A DNA stretch of 64,000 nucleotides from Ectopseudomonas composti (GCF_900115475.1 NZ_FOWP01000004.1:1-64000), one strand, 5' to 3'. Positions 56,526 to 64,000 are shown, numbered from the stretch's first letter. Numbers and translations are program-made. The notes: generated by a model not told the origin, from the sequence alone.

Positions 56526-57742
56526 GCCTGCGCATCCTGCACACCTCCGACTGGCACCTGGGCCAGCACTTCATGGGCAAGACCCGTCAGGCCGAGCACC
56601 AGGCCTTTTGCGCCTGGCTGCTGGAGCAGGTACGCACGCACCGGGTGGACGTGCTGCTGATCGCCGGCGATGTGTTCGACACTGGGTCGCCGCCCAGCTA
56701 TGCCCGCGAGCAGTATTACCGTCTGGTGGTGGAGCTGCGCGATGCCGGCTGCGCCCTGGTGGTACTCGGTGGCAACCACGACTCACCCGCCATGCTCGGC
56801 GAAAGCCGCAGCCTGCTGGCGCAACTGGGTACCCAGGTGGTGCCGGGCGTCGGGCTCGACCTGGCCGAGCAAGTGCTGGTGCTAGATGATCGTGCCGGCC
56901 AGCCGGGCGCCATCCTCTGCGCCATCCCCTTCATTCGTCCACGTGACGTCATGGCCAGCCAGGCCGGGCAGAGCGCACAGGACAAACAACAGTCGCTGCA
57001 GCAGGCCATCGCCGAACATTACCGAGCGCTTTACGAACTGGCGCTGAGCACGCGTGAGACGCTGGGCCAGCCGCTGCCGATCATCGCCACCGGCCACCTG
57101 ACCACAGTCGGCGCCAGTGCCAGCGAATCGGTACGGGAAATCTACGTCGGCAGCCTGGAGGCCTTCCCCACCAGTGCCTTCCCGCCGGCTGACTACATCG
57201 CCCTTGGCCATATCCATCGCCCACAGAAAGTCGGCGGCCTGGCACACATCCGCTACAGCGGCTCGCCGATTGCCCTGTCCTTCGACGAAGCGCGCCAGCA
57301 GAAGGAGGTGCTGCTGCTGGAGTTCGGCACTGCCGCGCTGCAATCGATCACGGCATTGCCCGTGCCGGTGTTCCAGCCCATGGCCAGCCTGCGCGGCTCA
57401 CTCAAGGAACTGGCCGTCGCCATCGCCGACATCGCCACACAGGGCACACCCGAGCGCCCCGTGTGGCTGGAAGTGCAGGTGAGCACCGACGACTACCTGA
57501 GCGACCTGCAAAGTCGCATCAATGCCCTATGCGAAGGGTATCCCGTGGAGATGCTGCGCATCCGTCGTGAACGCGGCAATGCGGCAGCCAGCCTGGCCAG
57601 TGAAGCGCGGGAGACGCTGGACGAGTTGAGCGTGGAAGATGTTTTCGCTCGCCGCCTTCAGCAAGAGACGCTGGAAGAAGAGGATGCACAGCGCCTGCAG
57701 GGGTTGTATCGGCAGGTGGTGGAGGCGGTGCAGAGACAATAG
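56522..57742 (+). CDS. sbcD: Exonuclease SbcCD, nuclease subunit SbcD
   Basis: A 406-aa Mre11-type phosphoesterase with metal motifs HTSDWHLGQ, IAGDVFDTG, GGNHDSP, ATGHL and LGHIHRPQ. Together with SbcC it cleaves DNA hairpins and trims blocked ends. It is translationally coupled to the Lrp gene (ATGA). Its partner sbcC usually follows directly; here it begins 5.2 kb downstream, past an integron and several genes. Confidence 0.95.
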   Translation: MSLRILHTSDWHLGQHFMGKTRQAEHQAFCAWLLEQVRTHRVDVLLIAGDVFDTGSPPSYAREQYYRLVVELRDAGCALVVLGGNHDSPAMLGESRSLLAQLGTQVVPGVGLDLAEQVLVLDDRAGQPGAILCAIPFIRPRDVMASQAGQSAQDKQQSLQQAIAEHYRALYELALSTRETLGQPLPIIATGHLTTVGASASESVREIYVGSLEAFPTSAFPPADYIALGHIHRPQKVGGLAHIRYSGSPIALSFDEARQQKEVLLLEFGTAALQSITALPVPVFQPMASLRGSLKELAVAIADIATQGTPERPVWLEVQVSTDDYLSDLQSRINALCEGYPVEMLRIRRERGNAAASLASEARETLDELSVEDVFARRLQQETLEEEDAQRLQGLYRQVVEAVQRQ

Positions 57743-57774
57743 CTGCGCGAGCGACTCATCAATAGGGAGGGCTT

Positions 57775-58050
57775 ATGGCCAAAGTGACGCTGAAGGGTTA
57801 CATCCTGGTGCCGGAAAAGGACTTACAAGAGGTTCGTCGCGAACTGGTCAACCATCGGCGTTTGACGCTGGAAGAGCCCGGTTGCGTTAGCTTTATCGTG
57901 ACCGAAAGTGCTGAGAGCCCACTCCGCTTCGACGTTTTTGAGGAGTTTGTCGACCGTCAGGCCTTCGCTCTTCATCAGGCGCGTGTTCGTGCTTCTCGCT
58001 GGGGGCAAGTGACCGTCGATGTGGTGCGGCATTACGAAGTTCTCGAGTAG
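57775..58050 (+). CDS. Antibiotic-biosynthesis-monooxygenase (ABM) domain protein
   Basis: A 91-aa protein with a dimeric alpha/beta-barrel pattern: EEPGCVSFIVTESAESPLRFDVFEEFVDRQAF, with the typical late histidine (ALHQARV). Family members include quinol monooxygenases and autoinducer-2 degrading LsrG. GGGAGG precedes the ATG. It lies between sbcD and the integron relic; whether it belongs to the inserted segment is unclear. Confidence 0.8.
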   Translation: MAKVTLKGYILVPEKDLQEVRRELVNHRRLTLEEPGCVSFIVTESAESPLRFDVFEEFVDRQAFALHQARVRASRWGQVTVDVVRHYEVLE

Positions 58051-58111
58051 GTCGAGCGCATCGCTACCATAGCCCGTATGCAACCCGCGAATACTGTCAC
58101 GATCAGTCATC

Positions 58112-59031
58112 TCACCCCAGCGGGCTGACTACACCGGCAAAGCCCTGTCCCAGCACATGCGTATAAATCTGCGTCGTACGTATATCCGCGTGCCCTAGTA
58201 GCGTTTGCACTGTGCGGATATCGCTCCCCCGACGCAGTAACTCGGTGGCGAAACTGTGGCGAAAGGTATGGCAACTTGCTGGCTTGTGCAGGTTGGATTG
58301 CCGCACGGCATGCCTGACAGCTTTCTGAATGGCACTGACATGAAGGTGATGACGAACGATCTGCCCGTCCTCATCCGTGCAAAGCCCGGTCGACGGGAAC
58401 AGCCATTGCCACTCGAATGAACATCCGGCCTTGGGGTATTTGCGACGTAACGCAAATGGCAGGCTGACGGGAGCGTGATAAAAGCTGTCCCGCTGCGTCC
58501 AGGCGCGAAACATACGCTCTCTGCGCTCCAGCAGCGGTGTGATCAAGGGTGCCGGCAGAAGTGTCGTTCGGTCTTTCGCGCCTTTGCCGTCGTGAATGGT
58601 GATGATCTGCTTATCGAAATCCACATCCTTGATTCGCAAACGTGCAGCTTCCACCACTCGCAAGCCGGCGCCATACATCAGCTACTGGCTTCCTCATGCG
58701 TAAGTACGCAGGGAATACGCGCTGAGCGTTTTGCGCGCACCACCTCACCCACTTGCCCGAGGGGTTGCTGCAATACCTTGTCGTATAGGAAAACCAGTGC
58801 ATTGAGTGCCAGATTCTGGGTGGCGGCAGCTACCTGGCGCTCAACTGCCAGCCAGGTGAGGAAAGCATTGACCTCTGCAGCGCCAAGCTCCAGTGGATGG
58901 CGCAGTTGATGGAAGCGGATGAAATAGCGAATCCAGTACCAGTAGGATTTTTCTGTGCGGATACTGTAGTGATGCAACCGCATAACCGCCCTGAACTGCT
59001 CTTGCAGGCGAGGTTTGCTGGAGGTTTCCAT
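58112..59031 (-). pseudogene. intI: Integron integrase IntI, disrupted by an internal deletion
   Basis: The N-terminal part (from ATG 59031, METSSKPRLQEQ) reads to LTHEEASS and stops at 58678. The C-terminal part resumes in another frame at [12 protein letters not shown] and runs to 58112. Compared with IntI1, about 15 residues between the LT.EE and YG.G.R segments are missing, a loss of roughly 46 bp that shifts the frame. The catalytic Arg, [26 protein letters not shown] (nucleophile Tyr) and the IntI-specific patch [20 protein letters not shown] are all present. A functional recombinase is not expected. Confidence 0.9.
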
Positions 59032-59045
59032 GGCCGACTCCCTGG

Positions 59046-59061
59046 CTGTGTTTTTGTACAG
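59046..59061. promoter_or_regulatory. LexA-type box upstream of intI
   Basis: CTGTGTTTTTGTACAG fits CTG-N10-CAG, with the extended CTGT...ACAG. It lies 15 bp upstream of the intI start codon, where SOS control of integrases is usually found. Confidence 0.65.
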
Positions 59062-59178
59062 TAGTAATGGTAGAGCAAAAAGAGGAAGTCAAGCGAATAC
59101 GTCCAGACACCAGGAGCTGGCTGGTAATATCATGATTTGAAAAGAGTTTTTCCAGGACTGCGATGACGATGATGCGGA

Positions 59179-59185
59179 GTTAGAT
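59179..59185 (+). other. attI-side core site, junction of cassette 1
   Basis: GTTAGAT fits the GTTRRRY core. It is the 5' boundary of cassette 1. Its complement (ATCTAAC) matches the R'' box ATATAAC of the cassette's own attC at 6 of 7 positions. Confidence 0.65.
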
Positions 59186-59225
59186 GGAAGGATCTACTAT
59201 CGGATTAGTACCGCCTTCCATCTAA
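59180..59225. repeat. Perfect 12-bp inverted repeat at the 5' end of cassette 1
   Basis: TTAGATGGAAGG (59180-59191) and CCTTCCATCTAA (59214-59225) are exact complements. The loop contains a second small stem, TACTA/TAGTA. It overlaps the core site and ends 33 bp before the cassette gene, so it would form in the mRNA leader. Confidence 0.75.
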
Positions 59226-59257
59226 TCACTGTTATATTTTAAGGGAATAACTGCGCA

Positions 59258-59974
59258 ATGATCGACGCCATCCTATATAAAGACATAGTAAAGGCCGTTA
59301 ATAATCAATTTTCAGAACGGCCCAAACGGATAGCATTTTTTGATGGCGTTAGCCCTGCGTCATCAAAAGCAATGGCTGACATCAATGCAAAAACTCACAA
59401 GAGAAGCCTGGTTGCAGTTTTGTTTTGCAACCCAAATTCGCAGTTTTGTAAAAGTGAAATCCTAGAGTCTCTCAGCTATTTCCATCATCGCTCTAAAGAG
59501 CACATCGATATATTTTGTTGCGGCTATGGTGCTTACTGGCCGCAAAACAAATACCCTGACCTTAAAGTTGTAACAAATATAGACGGAGCAGATTGGAGCT
59601 ATAGTGACAACTCTTTTGTAGCTGCTCTGGAGGATTTTGAGGGCAAAACAAAATGGCGCTACAGCGGCGAGAATGAGCTCCTGCTATTGGATGTAAGCCC
59701 CTCTAGTGATCCTGATGAACTTAATATAAATAGCGCACTTGTTTGCAACTTGGAACAAATGAAAAAAGATGAAGCCTTCACCTCTGTTCGCGCATTATTT
59801 GAAAGTATTATTCGTTATGCGGCAAATGACAAAGGTAGCGCGTGGGATTTTAGTGACCAAAAAGGCATGGAAGTTGCCTCCTCATTTTTAAAAGACGCAT
59901 TCTTAGGGTTACTTCCAAAATCACTTCAGAGTAGTTACCGCAAAGCTGAAAGCTATGCAGTAAAACAAATATAA
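59258..59974 (+). CDS. Cassette 1: unknown 238-aa protein
   Basis: A 238-aa soluble protein of low G+C compared with its surroundings. It starts at ATG 59258 with AAGGGA upstream, and its TAA lies inside the R'' box of the attC. Segments RSLVAVLFCNPNSQFCKSEI and HIDIFCCGYGAYW suggest an alpha/beta fold with several cysteines. There is no signal peptide, no membrane helix and no family I recognise. Integron cassettes often carry antiphage, toxin or resistance functions; none can be assigned here. Confidence 0.8.
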   Translation: MIDAILYKDIVKAVNNQFSERPKRIAFFDGVSPASSKAMADINAKTHKRSLVAVLFCNPNSQFCKSEILESLSYFHHRSKEHIDIFCCGYGAYWPQNKYPDLKVVTNIDGADWSYSDNSFVAALEDFEGKTKWRYSGENELLLLDVSPSSDPDELNINSALVCNLEQMKKDEAFTSVRALFESIIRYAANDKGSAWDFSDQKGMEVASSFLKDAFLGLLPKSLQSSYRKAESYAVKQI

Positions 59975-60044
59975 CAACTGGTTCAAATCGTTCGCTTCGC
60001 TCACTGGGACGGGCTAAAGCCCGCCCCTTAACCAAACGTTAGCC
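59971..60044 (+). repeat. attC site 1
   Basis: R'' ATATAAC, L'' TGGTT(C)AA, a central hairpin GGGACGGGCTAAAGCCCGCCCC, L' TTAACCA and R' GTTAGCC. L'' pairs with L' leaving one extrahelical C, as in functional attC folds. Confidence 0.85.
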
Positions 60045-60357
60045 TAATCGCGTTCCGCTTAATGGTTTTTTGTACCGTGTACAGCCGCAACATCGCTCCG
60101 CTGCTTTAGGCTTCACAATTATTCAAAATTTGCGTTTACTGAACGTCAGCCGCCACTATCGGGGCACGTTAAAATCGCAGTTGGTCAGTTACATCGAAAC
60201 ATTGTATTTATTGCGTTTCGCCAAGTTTATCGCGTAACGCGTTACAAGCAGAAAAGCGGTGCTTTAAATTATGCGTACATCCGAGCGTCTAACAATTGGT
60301 TCAAATCGCTCGCTGCGCTCACTGGGACGGGCTAAAGCCCGCCCCTTAACCAAAACG
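60039..60357 (+). other. Cassette 2: no convincing gene
   Basis: A 319-bp cassette between attC 1 and attC 2. No ATG gene of useful length is present on either strand. A TTG-initiated 55-codon frame (60070-60237, LYRVQPQHRS...) is the best candidate but has no clear ribosome-binding site. A perfect palindrome GTAACGCGTTAC lies at 60234-60245. It could hold a small RNA, a promoter or a decayed gene. Confidence 0.6.
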
Positions 60358-60363
60358 TTATAC
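60288..60363 (+). repeat. attC site 2
   Basis: R'' GTCTAAC, followed by the same hairpin as attC 1 and R' GTTATAC. It is almost identical to attC 1 except at the cores. R'' matches the complement of cassette 2's own 5' core (GGCTAAC) at 6 of 7 bases. Confidence 0.85.
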
Positions 60364-60376
60364 GATTTAGGAAAAT

Positions 60377-60607
60377 ATGAAGCGCAATACCACTCAAGTA
60401 GAGTTTGAAAAAATTGCTTCAAAATTGATGGCACTGAGTAAAGAGCTAAAAATTCTTGAACCTGAGGTTTCATTAGAAATGGACAAGAAAGCTTTGGCGG
60501 AAATTATCAGTAATTTACACTGGGCGGCTGAAAACTCTACTGTCATTGGCTTGCATCAAATTGGTGAGGCGCTGGAAGATAACATGGGAACGGGAATCAC
60601 CAATTGA
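60377..60607 (+). CDS. Cassette 3: unknown 76-aa protein
   Basis: A 76-aa, mainly helical, charged protein (VEFEKIASKLMALSKELKIL). It starts 14 bp after the GTTATAC core, preceded by AGGAAA, and ends just before attC 3. The composition is low G+C. No family is recognised; size and placement would suit an immunity- or antitoxin-like protein, but there is no partner gene. Confidence 0.7.
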   Translation: MKRNTTQVEFEKIASKLMALSKELKILEPEVSLEMDKKALAEIISNLHWAAENSTVIGLHQIGEALEDNMGTGITN

Positions 60608-60612
60608 TATCG

Positions 60613-60686
60613 TATAACAAGTAGTTCAAGCCGTTCGCCTCGCTCACTCGGAACGGGTTAAAACCTGCCCCTTAACCAAACGGCCG
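60613..60686 (+). repeat. attC site 3, decayed right end of the array
   Basis: R'' GTATAAC is the exact complement of cassette 3's own core GTTATAC. The hairpin is diverged (GGAACGGGTTAAAACCTGCCCC), and the right core reads ACGGCCG instead of GTTRRRY. This suggests the terminal half-site has degenerated or been deleted. Confidence 0.75.
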
Positions 60687-60701
60687 CTATCTACCCCTAC
60701 T

Positions 60702-61307
60702 ATGATCCTTCTCCCATCATCCTGGGCCCGCGCCTGGTCAGACCTCGGTCTGCAGCCGCCGGCCGGTCTGTTTGAGCAGCTCGTTCGTGCCTATGAGGAG
60801 CCGCAGCGGCACTATCACTCACAGCAACACCTGGGCGAATGCCTGACGCATTTCGAGCAGGCGCGACATTTGGCGCAGCAGTCGGGGGAGGTGGCCATCG
60901 CGCTGTGGTTTCACGATGCTGTCTACGACGTGCGCGGCAAGGATAACGAGCGCCTGAGTGCAGATTGGGCCTGCCGGGTGCTGGCGAGCTGTCAGGCCAG
61001 CCAGGCGACATTGGCGCGGGTCGAGCAACTGATCATGGCCACCCGGCATGACGCCACGCCAAGCGAGCCGGATGAGCAGTTGTTGGTGGATATAGACTTG
61101 GCCATTCTTGGCGCCACGCCGGAGCGTTTTGCCGAGTACGACGCCCAGGTGCGTGCCGAGTACGCCTGGGTGCCGGGCTTCGTCTACCGAATGAAGCGGC
61201 GTAGCGTCCTTCAGTCATTTCTGGCACGCCCGACGGTCTACAGCACGGATCATTTCAGGGCACGCTATGAGGCACAGGCGCGGATCAATCTGGCTGGCGT
61301 GGTTTGA
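60702..61307 (+). CDS. HD-domain metal-dependent phosphohydrolase (predicted)
   Basis: A 201-aa protein with HYHSQQHLGECL, the HD pair in LWFHDAVYD and a later DIDLAILG aspartate, as in the predicted HD-superfamily hydrolases of COG4339. Substrate unknown. It starts 15 bp after the last attC, but its high G+C and lack of a trailing attC place it in the chromosomal backbone. Confidence 0.82.
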   Translation: MILLPSSWARAWSDLGLQPPAGLFEQLVRAYEEPQRHYHSQQHLGECLTHFEQARHLAQQSGEVAIALWFHDAVYDVRGKDNERLSADWACRVLASCQASQATLARVEQLIMATRHDATPSEPDEQLLVDIDLAILGATPERFAEYDAQVRAEYAWVPGFVYRMKRRSVLQSFLARPTVYSTDHFRARYEAQARINLAGVV

Positions 61308-61392
61308 CGAGAGATTGAGCGAAGCCCACATCGCACTCGGCACGACAAGCGTTCTATGCTGTGAATAGTGGCTTTTCGACAGGGGAGCGAAA

Positions 61393-62490
61393 GTGCCGTT
61401 GTTCAACACCTTGCTGCGTGCGCTTGACCCTTTGCATGGAGTGCCAGAGGCGACTCGGCAGGCGTTCGCCTGCTGGTATCTGCAGGCGAAGATTCCGCAG
61501 ATTCGCTACGTGGCGTTTCTCACCACCGGGTTGTACCTGATCTACGCTGCCATCGAGCAGAACGTCGAGACCGATCAGCCCTTCGCACGGCTGATCATTC
61601 ATGCGCTGTTGGTGCCTGCGGCGTTGCTGAGTATCGGCTTGCTTAGTTTCCAGCCGCGGCGGCAGCCCTTGATGCTGGCGTTGCTCACTGCGGCCCCAAT
61701 CGTCTCGGTACTGGCCAACCTTTACTTCAACTTCGGCTCGCCGCGCTTTGCCTTCTATGCGCCGGAAATCTACCTCAATCTGATGTGGACCTTTGCCATA
61801 TCCGGCCTCACGCTGCAGCGTGCGATGCTCACGTCATTGGTTTCGTTGGCGGCGATCCTGCTGGTGACGCTGGAGCACTCGCTGACGCCTGGCATGCAGC
61901 GCCTGCACCTGATCTGGATTCTGGCGTCGTTCTCCTTCGGCCTGCTCAGCGCCTTTCTGCTGGAGAAGGCTCACAAACGCATGTTCCTGCATCAGGACAG
62001 CCTGGCCCTGAGCGCCAGCATCGACAGCCTGACCGGGTTGTGGAATCGCTCGCGCACCCTGCATTTTCTGATCGAGGAGGTGGCGCGGGCCAATCGCTAC
62101 GGCACACCGTTCTCGGTGGTGCTGATCGACATCGACCACTTCAAGAGCGTCAACGACACCCATGGCCATGCTGTGGGCGACAACGTGCTGCGTCAGTTCG
62201 CCGGGCTGTTGCGTGATGGCGTGCGCGTGGTGGACAAGGTCGGCCGGCTCGGCGGCGAGGAGTTTCTCATCGTCCTGCCGGAGATCGATGCGGCCCATGC
62301 CGAGCGCGCCATGCAGGCCCTGCAGGCGCGCATCAACGGCTTTGCCTTCGACCGCGTGCAGCGCAAGAGCGCCAGTTTCGGCATTGCCGAGTACCGCCCC
62401 GGCGAGAGCCTGGACAGCCTGATGGAACGCGCGGATCAGGCGATGTACCGCGCCAAGGCCAACGGCCGCGACCGTATCGAGATACTGTGA
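61393..62490 (+). CDS. Membrane-bound diguanylate cyclase (GGDEF)
   Basis: A 365-aa protein. About six N-terminal transmembrane helices (residues ~40-195) form an unknown sensor; a C-terminal GGDEF domain follows with DIDHFKSVNDTHGHAVGD and active GGEEF at 287-291. An RxxD inhibitory site (RVVD) lies five residues before it. GTG 61393 is supported by GGGGAG six bases upstream. It should synthesise c-di-GMP. Confidence 0.9.
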   Translation: MPLFNTLLRALDPLHGVPEATRQAFACWYLQAKIPQIRYVAFLTTGLYLIYAAIEQNVETDQPFARLIIHALLVPAALLSIGLLSFQPRRQPLMLALLTAAPIVSVLANLYFNFGSPRFAFYAPEIYLNLMWTFAISGLTLQRAMLTSLVSLAAILLVTLEHSLTPGMQRLHLIWILASFSFGLLSAFLLEKAHKRMFLHQDSLALSASIDSLTGLWNRSRTLHFLIEEVARANRYGTPFSVVLIDIDHFKSVNDTHGHAVGDNVLRQFAGLLRDGVRVVDKVGRLGGEEFLIVLPEIDAAHAERAMQALQARINGFAFDRVQRKSASFGIAEYRPGESLDSLMERADQAMYRAKANGRDRIEIL

Positions 62491-62557
62491 GCGCAGGCCT
62501 GAACCGCTCATGAGCGGCCGGGTCGAAAGCGCTACAACCCTTCCAGTGGAGAGCGTC

Positions 62558-62923
62558 ATGCAAAGAACTGCACAGATTATTCTCGCGGCTGCGGCCATTC
62601 CCCTGTTGTTGGTCGGCTGCGCCAAATCCTCCGGCGAGCAGGACGCCAAGGTGACCGAGCAATGGCAGGGGCGTTGGAACGGGCCCGAGGGCACCTACCT
62701 GGATATCAGTGGCACGCCGACTGACTACCGCCTGACCATCGCCAACCTCGACGGCCCGCGTCGTTTCGTCGGCCGTGCGCAGGGCGCGAAGATCGTCTTC
62801 GTGCGTGATGGTGTGGTGGAGAGCATCAGCGCCACCGACGGCGAAGCCACCGGCATGAAATGGCTGCTGGATAAACAGAACTGCCTGACCGTACGCAGCG
62901 GCGAGGGCTATTGCCGCGACTGA
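62558..62923 (+). CDS. Small lipoprotein
   Basis: A 121-aa protein with a lipoprotein signal (MQRTAQIILAAAAIPLLLVGC). The mature part is a beta-rich domain (WQGRWNGPEGTYLDISGT) with two late cysteines (NCLTV..YC). ATG 62558 is preferred over 62510 because GGAG lies six bases upstream and the signal then starts correctly. Family not recognised. Confidence 0.75.
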   Translation: MQRTAQIILAAAAIPLLLVGCAKSSGEQDAKVTEQWQGRWNGPEGTYLDISGTPTDYRLTIANLDGPRRFVGRAQGAKIVFVRDGVVESISATDGEATGMKWLLDKQNCLTVRSGEGYCRD

Positions 62924-62976
62924 ATCGTTACCTGGATATGCCAGAATGACGGCCTTCAACGGCTTACGACCTGTGC

Positions 62977-64000
62977 ATGAAAATCCTCAGCCTGCGCCTC
63001 AAGAATCTCAACTCCCTCAAGGGCGAATGGAAGATCGACTTCGCTGCCGAGCCTTTCGCCGGTAGCGGTCTGTTCGCCATCACCGGGCCAACCGGTGCGG
63101 GCAAGACCACCTTGCTCGACGCTATCTGTTTGGCCCTGTATCACCGCACGCCGCGCATGAGCACGTTGTCGGCCAGCGGCAACGAGCTGATGACGCGGCA
63201 CACCGCCGACTGCCTGGCCGAGGTCGAGTTCGAGGTGAAAGGGCAGGGCTACCGCGCCTTCTGGAGCCAGCGCCGTGCGCGCGACAAGGTCGACGGTGCG
63301 CTGCAGGCGCCCAAGGTGGAGCTGGCGCGTATCGCCGATGGCGAAATCCTCACTGACAAGATCCGCGAGAAGGAAAGCCTGACTGCCGAGCTGACCGGCC
63401 TGGACTTCGAGCGTTTCACCAAATCCATGCTGCTGGCCCAGGGTGGCTTTGCAGCGTTTCTCGAAGCCAATGCCAACCAGCGTGCCGAGCTGCTGGAGGA
63501 GTTGACCGGCACCGAGGTCTACGGGCAGATATCCCAGCAAGTCTACGAGCGCACCAAGGCCGCCGAACAGGCGCTGGGCCTGCTGAAAAGCCGCGCACAG
63601 GGCATGGAACTGCTGGATGAGGCGCAACGCGCCGAACTGCAGGCCGAAGCCGAGCGCCTGACTCAGGAGCAGGCCCCGCTGCAAGTCGAACAACAAACGC
63701 TGCTGGTCGGGCAGCGCTGGCGTGAGGCGCTGCAGCGTGCCGAGCAACAAGCCGGCGAGGCGGCGCAAGGGCTGGAGCAGGCCCGGCAACGTCAGGCTGC
63801 TGCAGTCGAGGACCTGGAGCGTTTGGCCGCCAGCGAGCCGGCAGCGCGTCTGCTGCCACTGCACCAGGCCTGGCAACAGGCGCAGCACGATAGCCAGCAG
63901 GCCGAGCGAGATTTGTTCGCGCTGCGCGAGCAACTGCAGATGTGCGCCGAGCGTGAACTGCAGGCACTGTGGCAGGCCAGCCATAATGCGGCGCACTGGC
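62977..64000 (+). CDS. sbcC: Exonuclease SbcCD, ATPase subunit SbcC (5' part)
   Basis: The first 341 codons of a Rad50-like ATPase, running off the window end. The start is MKILSLRLKNLNSLKGEW, with Walker A ITGPTGAGKTTLL (~residues 35-47), Q-loop-like LLAQGGFAAFLEA and then the beginning of the long coiled coil. It forms the hairpin nuclease with SbcD, whose gene lies 5.2 kb upstream. Confidence 0.95.
   Translation, partial: MKILSLRLKNLNSLKGEWKIDFAAEPFAGSGLFAITGPTGAGKTTLLDAICLALYHRTPRMSTLSASGNELMTRHTADCLAEVEFEVKGQGYRAFWSQRRARDKVDGALQAPKVELARIADGEILTDKIREKESLTAELTGLDFERFTKSMLLAQGGFAAFLEANANQRAELLEELTGTEVYGQISQQVYERTKAAEQALGLLKSRAQGMELLDEAQRAELQAEAERLTQEQAPLQVEQQTLLVGQRWREALQRAEQQAGEAAQGLEQARQRQAAAVEDLERLAASEPAARLLPLHQAWQQAQHDSQQAERDLFALREQLQMCAERELQALWQASHNAAHW

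Larger units (their letters stand above)
58112..60686. mobile_element. Degenerate chromosomal integron with three gene cassettes
   Basis: Contains, in order, a broken integron integrase on the minus strand, a LexA-type box, a GTTAGAT core acting as the attI junction, and three cassettes each ending in an attC site (59971, 60288, 60613). The cassettes run in the opposite direction to the integrase and are visibly A+T-richer than the flanks. The first two attC sites are nearly identical, as in sedentary chromosomal integrons of Pseudomonas. The third is decayed and marks the array's end. Confidence 0.88.

Noticed and set aside
60264..60473. A 69-codon minus-strand frame in the integron
   Set aside because: It runs through attC 2 and antisense to the cassette 3 gene; its sequence is mostly translated attC.
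59971..60686. CRISPR array, because of three similar repeats
   Set aside because: The repeats are ~75 bp with attC architecture, unevenly spaced by whole cassettes, and there are no cas genes.

Overview
The window is a G+C-rich chromosomal segment of a gammaproteobacterium, almost certainly a Pseudomonas of the P. mendocina / P. stutzeri / P. aeruginosa neighbourhood. The 5S rRNA is of Pseudomonas type. Gene pairs such as holD-rimI, mksF-mksE-mksB, nnrS-ppyR-fhp/fhpR, dauA-rhlB-AMP ligase-carboxylesterase-aapJQMP, and pcs match Pseudomonas order and sequence as I remember them. No database search was run; all family calls come from reading the translations.

Layout. 0-0.4 kb: 3' end of an rrn operon (23S tail, 5S, terminator). 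0.5-4.1 kb: an MCE lipid-transport operon with two half-size LetA/PqiA membrane proteins and a six-MCE-repeat LetB/PqiB-like tunnel protein. 4.2-9.0 kb (minus): the MksF-MksE-MksB condensin, with no MksG nuclease next to it. 9.3-14.4 kb: four tandem secreted proteins sharing a short signature right after the signal peptide, function unknown. 14.6-17.1 kb: the carboxy(nor)spermidine decarboxylase/dehydrogenase polyamine route. 17.2-21.3 kb: CitMHS transporter plus split AtuA-like proteins and a divergent LysR regulator. 21.3-22.6 kb: holD and rimI. 22.7-27.1 kb: nitric-oxide defence (nnrS, ppyR, fhp, fhpR). 27.1-31.4 kb: globin-FKBP-methyltransferase operon and DNA polymerase II. 31.6-33.8 kb: TerC/Alx, a lipoprotein and mntP with a yybP-ykoY manganese riboswitch. 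33.8-42.9 kb: housekeeping and catabolic genes including dauA, rhlB, a dipeptidase, a cNMP-domain diguanylate cyclase and an acyl-CoA synthetase. 43.0-47.7 kb: aapJQMP amino-acid ABC importer behind a sigma54-type promoter. 47.8-57.7 kb: GlxA-type regulator, pcs, GST, glutaredoxin, yejK, an orphan TAXI protein, yjeH, an Lrp regulator and sbcD. 57.8-60.7 kb: a degenerate chromosomal integron. 60.7-64 kb: HD hydrolase, diguanylate cyclase, lipoprotein and the start of sbcC.

The clearest accessory region is the integron between sbcD and sbcC. Its integrase is broken by an internal frameshifting deletion but keeps its catalytic residues and a LexA-type box. It is followed by a core site, three attC sites and three cassettes: a 238-aa unknown protein, a cassette without a convincing gene, and a 76-aa unknown protein. 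Each cassette's own 5' core is complementary to the R'' box of its own attC, which confirms the boundaries. The other candidate for an undescribed system is the four-gene secreted-protein array at 9.3-14.4 kb.

Between genes lie many short REP-like palindromes of at least five sequence families. Nearly all begin with GTAG and end with CTAC, and in four cases that tetranucleotide supplies the stop codon of the adjacent gene.
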